A stretch of 64,000 nt of DNA from Ophiostoma sp. CBS 140.51 (taxonomy: Eukaryota; Ascomycota; Sordariomycetes; Ophiostomatales; Ophiostomataceae): assembly GCA_029298735.1 (NCBI GenBank), contig JANSLP010000015.1, forward strand, positions 124,001 through 188,000, written 5' to 3'. Positions 54,930 through 64,000 of the stretch are shown here, in pieces. Position 1 is the first letter of the stretch. Every line of letters starts with the position of its first letter. The notes beneath the pieces were generated by a model. That model was not told the origin of the DNA and made no database searches. It was given only the letters and a program-made list of their open reading frames with translations. The position numbers and the translations under genes were made by a program.

Positions 54930-57133
54930 CAGGGCAGCCACTGCCCAACTGGAACGTGACTAAGAAATGCGAGCGCCGCCATGCGTGGCTTCTTGCGTGG
55001 TGCGTGGTGCCGCATTCTCAACATTGCGACAATCCCCAATATCCAATATCGGATCTCAGCCGTCGTTCCAAATACGGAAATCCAGCCAGACGATGCAGAA
55101 GGGAAGGAGCGTTGAAGACAAGGTCTGCAAGGTGGAGGAGAAGACGTCTCACTGGTCAGATTGTCCAGACCGTCCAGACCATCCAGACTCTTCAAAATCC
55201 TCTGTGGGCGTCATTGTCTCCTTGTGATAAGGCCAAACAAGCGCTGCTTCACCCTCCTCTCTGCCCTGACTCCTTGGTTTCCCCCAGTCCCAAATGCGTG
55301 CCGCTAGCCCCAAACTAGCCCGTTGTACGTGGCGGACCGTCTTGGCATATCCACCACTTTCGTATTCGACCCTGAAAGCTGCCCCTCTTGCTCTCCTTTC
55401 TCCATTCGATAGCGCTGAAGCAGCCCGCGGCGTCAACACACAAGCATTGCGTTGTCGTATTTGGCAGGCGCTGTCTCTGTCAACTGCCATCGTTGGCGTA
55501 GTCTGGCGTAGTCTGGCGAGGGATCTAGACGGCTTCTGGCTTTGGCGCTGTCGTTTGTGTCGGGCGGTTGGTCTGTCGTTGCACGTTGCATCTGTTGTTA
55601 TTTTGTCGCTTCTTGTCCTGTTGGACAAGGTTGATTAGAACGGAGCAGTTGTAAACTCCCTGGTATCCTATTTCAGAAGGTACGAATGCGACACATATGT
55701 GGGCTCTCTGTGTGGTCCGCTCCGTAGGGATGCACCTGCCGTCCGTCATGTCGGTCGTACGTCTTTCGTTCTTACCTGTACCTTCCCTTTCCCGTCACCG
55801 TCCCAGTGACAGCATTCCTCATAGTTCTTTCCTATTATGATGAATGTGGCGCTGGCTGGGTACGAGTCCTCCATACTGTGTTCCGCTTTTTTGTTGCATC
55901 GTAGCTTCCGCGCCTGTTCCCTAGGGCATGGCTATTTTTACCTCCCAGCCCGTAAAATAGCATGGTGTCGTCCCCTCGTCCCTTCCCTTTCCTGCATTTG
56001 GGCTGTCCGCTTTTGCGACCCGAATTTCTTCCTTGTGCATTCCACATCCCACTTTGGGATCCCACGACATGCCCTTTATGCTTGCGTGTGCAAGGCCACG
56101 CCAGTCGCGCCTTCCGCAGTAAAGCCCTTCACATACACACATCCGCATACTCCGTACGCATACTTAGTAAAGCAAAACCACATTCTGGCACAAGCACCAA
56201 GAGACAGATACTGCCATCTTACGTCGCCTGTTGCCCCATAACGCCCCATAAAACGTCTAGAAAAAGAGACGACAGCGCCTGCGACGTGTCGTATGCTCGC
56301 TAGGGGGAAATAATAGTGGAGAGAGGAGGAAGGAGGGGTGAGCTGCTCCTGCCTCCCCCGGTCCCCTGTAAATCCCTGGCCTGGCCCATCGCAGTTTCCC
56401 TCTTTTGGCTGTCTTATCCTGAAACAGAGCAGGAGAGAGGGACAGAAGGACCAGAAGCAGAGAAAGAGCAGCCCAAGACGAGCAAGCAACCGATTGAAAG
56501 AGAAAGTACACAAGGGTTCACACAAGAAAGAGCCACCCGAGCAAAAACATACCCATATTCGAGTCTACGACAATATTTCCCTATTCCTCCAAACTTTACA
56601 CCACTTCGTTCATCAACAAACAAGCAAACAAGACAAGTGAAGGACCCCGGTCTCGACGACCCTTTCCCCTCTCCCCGCCCCGACTTGGTCGTGCGCCGCT
56701 CTTTGTCTTGTTTCCCTCTTTATCTCGTGCCCCTTCCCCCACACAGCACTGCCGCAACTACGAGCACGCGGACCTTTGCTAAATCCAGCCTCTTTCTCGG
56801 AATTGGCCTCAAAAACAACAGCAAATAACGACAACAGCAACCGCAACCGACGACATAGCACCGGACCTCGACGACACCGCCCTTCGTCGACCGTAGCCGA
56901 ACACGAGCGCCGTCTCACGCCTCCGCGCCTACGACCCTGCTAGCCAGTGACATTCTTGCTGCGGCTATCGGCCCAGCTCTCCGCAATCTCATGAAATTGC
57001 TCGGCGTCTAGACTCGAGAAAAGAGAGTCAGAGAGATAAAGGACGAAAACTTTTCTTTCTTTCTTTTTTACACGACTTCTCGCCAGCTTGCTTGGGCTAT
57101 TGCCTCACACGACTGACCGCCTTTATCCCTCTC

Positions 57134-57172
57134 ATGACGGCCGTTTCTAAGCAGAAGAGAGCAACCATTTAG
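57134..57172 (+). promoter_or_regulatory. Upstream ORF, 12 codons
   Basis: ATG 57134 to TAG 57170-57172 encodes MTAVSKQKRATI, about 100 nt before the main ATG at 57274. It would lie in the 5' UTR unless removed by the suspected leader intron ending at 57256. Confidence 0.3.
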
Positions 57173-57273
57173 ACGACACAACATACTCGACTTTCACAAG
57201 CAAATCTATAAACGCCCAATCTCGACGACACCCGCTCGAATTCCCTTCTTTTACAGTCCGGCAGCAAGCTGCT

Positions 57274-60200
57274 ATGGACCGAGACCATGGCCCCGCTGCG
57301 GCGCATGGCATGGACGACCTGCGGTCACGCAAAGGCCGCCTGATGGGCAAGCTCTTTGGCGGCCGCGACCGTAAGGCGTCAAACGAGCTGCGTGACAGCG
57401 GCGGCGACGACGAGATCAATGCCTTCTTGCACGGATCTTCTTCTTCCAGCACGGGTCCGAGTGCATCCTCTCCACGCTCCTCTACCACTGTGAGACCCTC
57501 GTTCGACGGCTTCACAGTAGCACACTCTGCGCCGCCCCAACTGGCGAAGCTGGACACACGAGCCATATCGCGGTATCCCAACGCCAACCCCGTCACAGGC
57601 GCAACTCACAGCCCAATATCAGCCGCTCACTACACGCCGAAGCAGAGACGACCAGGAGCCAAGGGCCTCATGGTCCGTTTTGCCGAGACCTACCCTGAAA
57701 TTATTGGTGAGGGCGGTGACGAGTCCGAAATACCACCAGCGGAGATTGGCCGCCGGCGACGGACGAACAGTGTTCGACAAACACGCCCACAGGTCGCCCC
57801 GTTGTCGAACCTTGACCCTTCCGTGCCCATGTCTGCCGCATCTTCTCGCTCACTACCCCTGCGGTCACCACTTCCACCAATTCCACCCCAGGGTGCACCA
57901 CCACAGCAACAGCGCCCTTACGATAGCGGCGACAACTTCGTACCAGCCCCGGTGCGGAGAACACAGACCGGTTACTCTTCCATCTCAAAACCATCACCTC
58001 GGGACGACCAGCGCCGAAATGTTTCTCCAGAGCGGAGACCACAAGCCGTGCCGGAAAAGCTACCAGGCAAACAGCTGGCAGGTGCTCCGTTCCTGGGAGC
58101 CCCGGTACTGGACCGGGATGAGAAGCGTCGGTCATTCATCGAGATCCACCAAGCAGAGATGCGCGAGGCTGAGGGTCGGGCTCTGCTCCAGAATCTCCGT
58201 GACGGCGTCAGCCCGCCGTCCAGCCCCGAAGTCGACCAAAAGAAGCCAGTGTCACCCGTGAGATACTCGCCCACAAAGATGACACCACCGCCCTCTCTGC
58301 CTCCCCCACGAGACCCCCGACGTGGGATTGCGCAGTCAGCCCTTCCGACGCAAAACCCAGAAGTTTCGCCGATTCTACCACCACCTTCAACGGCATCGAC
58401 TCCCGACGGCACTTCATTCGCCTCTCGATCCAGACAGGCGGCACAGGAATACAGCCCGCCATCGATGCAATCCCCGACGTCTGCTGTGCATCGTGCATAC
58501 AGCGCCTTCCGCCAGAACGCCAGCAGTCGACTATCGAACAGAGAGCGTGACGAAGACTCTGGATCGGTCTACTCTGGAACGTCAGGTGGCTCCGCAACTT
58601 CGCCTCGGCCGCCAATGGCCGACTTGCACGACGTTGTCCACGCTGCTGGAGACGACGCTTTTAATATATTTATTGCCCGCTCTCGCCACCTGTTCGAACT
58701 GTTCCGCCTGCAATCTGAGACAATACACCCTCTTTCCTCGAGTACTGCCGAGGAGCTGGCCCGCGCTGCATTATGGTGGTTCATCATCGGTCGCATGGGT
58801 TTAGAAAACGCTTTCCGGGAGCGCTCAGCTCAGGGTCCTGGTGCCGACTCGCCTGTCTCGCGAGCCAACGAAGCTGCTATGCAGCAGGCCTACGCTGACT
58901 TGGCCAAGGCATACTGGTTGGCTGGTGAGATTCTGCTTGATGTGCCGTCACCTGCTGACGGAGAAGTGGACACGGTCCGCAAGGCCCTCATCTACAACCT
59001 GCGCAAGCTCGCAATTTCCATGAAGCGCAACAACATCCTGCCGCCCGAGGATGCCTTCCTTCCCGCAATTATCGACAAGACGATTTGGGCAACATATCCT
59101 CCTGTCAGCTCCGATATCACCGCTCTCTTGCAAGGTAACTGGACGTCGAGCCTGGCTGCATCGCCTGTTACTGGCCCTCCCATGACAATGCTTGAGTCAC
59201 TTCCTATCTCGGACAGCACCGACGACTTCATTTTCAGCCGAATGTGGGCCGATGTGTATCTGATGGAGCAGGGCCGCGAGTCATCTCCGCACCCGTCGAG
59301 CAAGTTCCATTTCCCTTGCATGCTGAGCGTCGCTCGCCCCCAGAGCTCGGCGATGCTGGAGATTATCGTGTCCAGCCAGAACGAGAACGTACAGCTGCGC
59401 GTCCAGGGCCGAAAGAACCCTGGCCCCATGTGGGAAGATGTTCGCTGGCGGTCGGATATGTATTCACTTGAGATCCGTCTACCGCGCGGTTTCCTCCTTG
59501 CGATCCAGCTCTCCAAGCAGGACTATGGCCTTCTGTGGAGCATGTATGATTTTGGCTCCAAAATCCATAGTCAGCTCTACCCACGCAGTGGCGAGAACCC
59601 CATCTTCCGCACAACACTCAAGGCCTTCCAGTACTTTGAATCCGCAACCCCAACTGGCAGTTTCCCTAAGGAGGCCGTGCCCGAGTGCGATGTGGCCCTT
59701 TTTGCAAAGACGCTGCAAGAAAATGCGGCCACGGGCCGTCGGTATTTTCACCGCGGCTTCCGTGTCGCCATTGTTTCCGGAACCCGCACGCGGACGCTGT
59801 ACGGTGTATCGCACTCGTACCTCCCCGATGCGCCTGTGCAGTTCAGTTTCCTGCGGGGCGACCAAGGCGACCCGGCGCTTCTGCTGCGCTTCGAGAACAG
59901 CCGGACCAAGGGCAGCATGGTCCTCACATTTGGCCATGCCGACGAACGTACCGAGTTCCACAGTCTTTTGACCGGCACAGCCTTGCAACCCGACGAACAA
60001 GTTACCGCCGACGTACCGATTACAGCCCTCGACATGCGCGTCGCATCCAAAGTCGGAACTGATGCCAGCGCCAATGGCAACAAGGCTCTCGCGGCGTTCA
60101 AGCAGCTGCAGTTCAAGCGTGTGCGTGTCATCAATGTCGACGACGGTCTTGACGGAACAAAACCGCCCACCGTTCTTGCTGAGCGTCTGCGGGTTGTCTA

Positions 60201-61075
60201 TGAGTTTGGCGACTGCACCGTGGTTGACCGTATTAACGCGGCCCCCGGCGAGCTCAAGATCCGCCTTGATGTCCAGGACAGCACCTCCTTGGTCCTCGTG
60301 CGCCAGGCCCAGCAAGACTTCACTGTAGCCGTGTCAGATGTGCAGGTGCCGAGAGAAGCCGGTCGTGGTCTGGCTGACGGTTTGCGTGTTGCCAAGACTT
60401 TCCCGACCTGCCGAGCTCTGCGCTTCTCCTCCCTCACGGACCTACACATTGTCCAGCAGGCCATCACGGGCTACAAGGTTCTGTTCGACGGCGTGGCCAC
60501 GACGTTTGGTATTGCACGCCGCCGCATGGTGGTGCCTATTCACAAGAAGTGGGAGGCTGGGCAAACGCGCATCCAGGTCGTCATTAACCCAGACACTAAG
60601 GTCGTGCAGCTGCTGGCGTTCTTCCAGGACTTCCACTATGGCCACTGCATGAGCTTTGTGCTCAAGGGCACGGACGTGTTTGAGGCCTTTGGTCGTGGCA
60701 GCAAAGCTGGTATCAAATTTGACGACGCCAAATTCCCGCTTCCGCGCATGCCTATGGGCGACTCGGGCAGTGGAGGCGGTGGATCGGACGGTGCTGGTGG
60801 CGGTGGCGGTGGCGGCGCGGACGGTCGTGGTATGGGCAATATAGAGACTGCGTTTGTGTGTCTTGATATGCCTGATCTGCCTGGCGAGCACGACGACGTC
60901 TCCATCTTGTTCGACAAGGAAACAGGTTAGTACATTCCTCCCGTGTTTGCCATGTCTTTTTGGCTGCCCTTTAATTATGTTTGCATGCATACTAACAGCT
61001 TGTTTAGAACGCGATCGGTTGGCCGCTTGTTTGCCCGCGCCAGTGCGAGGTTCACGCCTTGCCAAGATGTTTTAA
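57274..61075 (+). CDS. Large conserved-looking fungal protein of unknown function
   Basis: Exons 57274-60925 and 61008-61075 give 1239 residues. The 82-nt intron has donor GTTAGT, branch site ACTAAC and acceptor TTTAG; reading through it would stop at once after KETG. Residues 1-440 are disordered and Pro/Ser/Arg-rich, starting with a basic MDDLRSRKGRLMGKLFGGRDRK. A helical domain (about 445-620) includes DDAFNIFIARSRHLFELFRLQ and ARAALWWFIIGRMGLENAF. The rest (about 650-1160) looks like several beta-rich PH-like modules in series, for example MYSLEIRLPRGFLLAIQLSKQ and FSFLRGDQGDPALLLRFENS. A Gly/Ser-rich linker precedes the last block with FVCLDMPDLPGEHDDVSILFDKET. I cannot name the family. 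A membrane- or lipid-associated scaffold is a guess from the PH-like appearance. Confidence 0.85.
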
Positions 61076-62549
61076 GGGGAGAAGAGAGGATGTACGCCAG
61101 AATCCAGAAAGAAGACAGTCGAGAGTCGAGAGTCGAAATCATATTTTACACACGCTTTAGCACACAGCATAGCGGCATATCACATACGTACGTAGCTTTA
61201 ACAACATGAGGCATATGCATTGCCTTGCATTGGAAGCGGACGTTTATATTTACCCCTCATCATTTTTCTTTTGTCTTTTTCTTTTCTCCTTTCATAGTTT
61301 GGTCGTTTCGTCTTTTTTTGGTAGCACTACAGCAGACCTCTTTTGCATTTGTCCGGCATAGATACCCGGCGAGACGAGTGAAAAAGGAGCAGGAGCATTG
61401 GAGGAAAAGCCCGAGATAGAAAGAGCCTTAGTGGCAGTCGGACGAGGCTGAGAAGGAGCCAATGCGGAAAGGGCGAAGGAAGGCACGACTCCTACCTTCC
61501 AACTGCATATCTTTCGATTTTGGCAGGCGCATATATAGAGGCAGATAAGTCAAATGTTAAATTGGGTTGAACCAACATAAAGGTCGTGATATAAAGATGG
61601 GTATCAAGGGTGCTGCAGCCGTGTACAGTCTGCATTCTGATCTGATGGCACAACAGGCAAAACATCCTACAAAGGGCTCACGTACACGGAGACACACATA
61701 CACACAACAGAAAACGGGAACGGCAATATGAGAGATGTGAAATATAAGGTTTAGAATGGGGCAAGCTTTAAGGAGAGGATATATCTCGGAAAGACGATAG
61801 TGTAGCAAAAGAAATCATCGGGACCAGGAGAAGAAGAGAAAACAGAGCACCGTAGTGACTGCCTCTTCTACAGGGTTGTCGGAAGAACTGCTCCTGGAGG
61901 AACCCGGATTTGCCCCGTTGAGTCCCATAAACCGGGAGAATTGATAAGAAAAGAAGAAAGGGGGAAACAAAACACAGGGGGAAAACATGACCACACTCCT
62001 CTCCCACAGGTACTAACACACGGTGCCAACATGGACATTGGACACACCCAGCGGTTTCCCTTACATTCCTCGCCTGTTCTTCTGCCTTGCGCCCTTCTCC
62101 CTTCCAGCCCGCAAAGACAACGAAGCAGGCGGCCCAAGCAGAGTAGGCACCACCGAAATGTAGACAGTTGTTCTCTGGGTTAGAGAGACACAACCTGGTG
62201 GGATAAAAACAATAAAACAAGACATGTTGGCAAACAGAGGCGCACGCAGAGAAAAAAGGACAAGACAGAATGGAAGAAAACCACACAAAAACAAGAACAA
62301 GGGGGGGGGAGTGTAGCAAAAAGAGAACAAAGTTGTCAAGCACAGCCTGAAACAAGCCCAAATAGCAGGCGTTCAGCAGAGAACCAGTCGCGAACGCAAT
62401 CCCTTGCTAACCGAGATCTGGTCCAGCCGTCTTTCATGGTGTTGGCTTGTATCTCTCTGTTCCAAATTTCTTTCTTTTTTTCAGATATGGATTAGGATTC
62501 TAAAAGCAGGTCGAGCGAGAGTGTTTGAGAGAAAACGAAGAGGCATGCT
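61076..62549. other. Convergent intergenic region with 14-3-3 3' UTR
   Basis: This is 1.5 kb between stop codons. The half nearer the 14-3-3 gene is probably its 3' UTR. A 197-codon minus-strand frame (61768-62361) is hydrophobic, matches no family and is probably a chance frame in a pyrimidine-rich strand. Confidence 0.5.
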
Positions 62550-63716
62550 TTACGAAGCAGCCTCCGGCTCGGGCTCGGCAGCCTTGGGTTCGGACTCCTC
62601 GGTGGCCTCGGCAGCAGGAGCCTTCTCCTCATCCTTGGCGCCCTCGGCAGGAGTGGTCTCGTTGTCAACGGCGTCGGACGACGTCCACAGGGTCAGGTTG
62701 TCGCGGAGAAGCTGCATGATCAGGGTGCTATCTCTGTATGACTCCTCCGAGAGAGAGTCGAGCTCGGCAATGGCGTCATCGAAGGCCTGCTTGGCCAGGT
62801 GGCAGGCGCGGTCGGGCGAGTTCAGAATCTCGTAGTAGAAGACCGAGAAGTTCAGGGCCAGGCCGAGGCGGATGGGGTGCGTCGGGGTCAGCTCGGTCTG
62901 GGCAACGTCGGTAGCGCTCTTGTAGGCCTCGTGAGCAGCCGTGGCGGCACCGCGGCGCTTGTCGCCAGAGGCAAACTCGGCCAGGTAACGGTGGTAATCA
63001 CCCTTCCTGTGGGGTTGTCAGTATCGTACGCGGCAGAACTTTAGGAAATAATGGGAGGTGGGCTCTCTTACATCTTGTGGTAGAAGACCTTGGACTCGCC
63101 GGTGGCGGCGTTGGGGATCAGGCTCTCGTCAAGGACGTCAAGGACATCCTGGCAGACCTTCTCCAGCTCGGCCTCGATCTTGTCGCGGTACTCGCGGATG
63201 GTGCCAACGTGCTTCTCGGAGCCCTTAGATTCCTCCTTCTGCTCGATGGACGAGATGATGCGCCAGCTGGCACGGCGGGTGCCGACGACGTTCTTGTAGG
63301 CGACGCTCAGCAGGTTACGCTCATCAACGGTCAGCTCACCGCCCAGCTTGGCGACCTCCTTCATGTAGGTAACCATCTCATCGTAACGCTCAGCCTGCTC
63401 GCACAGGCGAGCCAGGAAGGTCTTGCTGTAGAAAGGCGCGTAATGTCAGCATCTGCACATTGCATAGGATTGGATGTACCATTTCTTTCTCTCTTTTCTG
63501 TCTTTTCTCGTCCCCCTTCTCTCTTTTTAGGTCATTCCACCTGCCCCTCCCAAAGTTACGCGGCGATACTTGATGCACGGCAACAACGGAAAGGGGTCAA
63601 GATCAGACACGTTCATCCCCAGTATTGTAGAATAGTAGAGAGTTGCTCCGAAGCACGAGAGAAGAGGACACCGAGAGCACGATTGGGAGTTACGGGTGTA
63701 GAACATACTTGTCGCG
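62550..63716 (-). CDS. artA: 14-3-3 protein, artA type (5' exon outside window)
   Basis: 14-3-3 proteins are dimeric adaptors that bind phosphoserine/threonine motifs and govern signalling and polar growth. Exons seen on the minus strand are 63425-63072 and 63006-62550 (65-nt intron), plus an inferred 8-nt microexon at 63716-63709. The nine-helix fold is clear: [70 protein letters not shown] and [17 protein letters not shown]. Phosphopeptide-binding Lys, Arg, Arg and Tyr are present in the [12 protein letters not shown] and DYHRYLAEF segments. The tail is acidic (Glu/Ala-rich), ending EPEPEAAS. The N-terminal residues before RDNKTFL, including the start Met, are not encoded in any exon I can identify in 63717-64000, so the first exon probably lies beyond the window. 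Confidence 0.93.
63709..63716 (-). other. Inferred 8-nt microexon of the 14-3-3 gene
   Basis: CGCGACAA is flanked by a strong acceptor (branch TGCTAAC, then CTAG) and a consensus donor GTATGT. It joins C-AAG-ACC of the next exon as RDN-KTFL, matching [22 protein letters not shown] of other fungal artA proteins. The codon just upstream in frame is TAG, so unspliced reading is impossible. Confidence 0.55.
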
Positions 63717-64000
63717 CTAGTTGAGAGAGATAAACGTTAGCAGATAGCTCTTCAAACGCGGGGATTACGGTGTATCGTGGCAAAATCAAGGCCAGACAGC
63801 TGCCGACGATGCAGGCCGGAGACATCGGAGAGGAGGACCTCAACAACATCACCGGTAACACTGAGGGCGGCTGTCATGTGCTGTCGGCAGGAAAGTAGAA
63901 TGCATAAACCTCGCTGCCTTGGCGGACACGCGGGGGTTATCGGGCAGCAAAAGCCGGGGTCGACAAAGATGCAAAACAAAGGGGGAAACAACACGGCCGT

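Larger units (their letters stand above)
51750..57273. other. 5.5 kb gene-free region between divergent genes
   Basis: No gene was recognised. An ATG frame of 210 codons at 54092-54724 has mixed composition and no known domain. Short repeats include CAGGGAACAAA twice at 54908-54929 and CCAGAC repeats near 55165-55190. 56300-57270 looks like the long 5' leader of the next gene, with a 12-codon upstream ORF at 57134-57172 and an acceptor-like CTTCTTTTACAG ending at 57256, suggesting a 5' UTR intron. Confidence 0.5.

Noticed and set aside
61768..62361. 197-codon hydrophobic minus-strand frame downstream of the 14-3-3 stop
   Set aside because: It lies in the expected 3' UTR of the 14-3-3 gene, with no domain and no clear start context.

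Overview
The window is nuclear DNA of a filamentous ascomycete (Pezizomycotina; a Sordariomycete is most likely, an Ophiostomatales-type genome is possible but unproven). The reasons are GC-rich coding regions, short introns (mostly 56-94 nt) with GTATGT/GTAAGT donors and CTAAC branch points, and the protein set: BBP, U2AF small subunit, Pff1 vacuolar protease, App1, a tricalbin, an artA-type 14-3-3, a FYVE-RING protein, a LysM/CBM18 lectin and a protein usually labelled 'endosomal SPRY' in fungi. I found no tRNA, rRNA, snRNA, CRISPR array or recognisable transposon.

Layout. 1-9.4 kb: 3' end of a sugar transporter (+), an ADP-ribosylglycohydrolase-like gene (+), a two-domain GFA/CENP-V gene (-), a secreted LysM + chitin-binding protein (+) and App1 phosphatase (+). 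9.6-12.3 kb: DRS1 helicase (-). 12.3-18.3 kb: a 6 kb region without intact genes that holds a broken PEX11-like fragment. 18.3-38 kb: a run of plus-strand genes (disordered Pro-rich protein, 'endosomal SPRY' membrane protein, GST, BBP/SF1, vacuolar membrane protease, FYVE/RING protein). 38.7-43.3 kb: tricalbin (-). 43.3-48.2 kb: second gene-free region. 48.2-51.7 kb: U2AF35 (+) and an oxysterol-binding protein (-), convergent. 51.7-57.3 kb: third gene-free region. 57.3-61.1 kb: a large fungal protein of unknown function (+). 62.5-64 kb: 14-3-3 protein (-), 5' end outside the window.

Themes. These are mostly housekeeping genes. Two early spliceosome factors (BBP for the branch site, U2AF35 for the 3' splice site) lie 20 kb apart. 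Three encode lipid or membrane-contact proteins (App1, tricalbin, OSBP), and two more act at endolysosomal membranes (Pff1, FYVE-RING). There is no operon-like system. The most unusual items are the BBP first intron packed with branch-point-like CTAAC motifs, an inferred 8-nt microexon in the 14-3-3 gene, two genes whose apparent stop codon lies inside a good splice donor, the PEX11 relic, and the strong contrast between very large divergent intergenic regions and very small convergent ones. Splice models were read by eye from the sequence and have no RNA support here.
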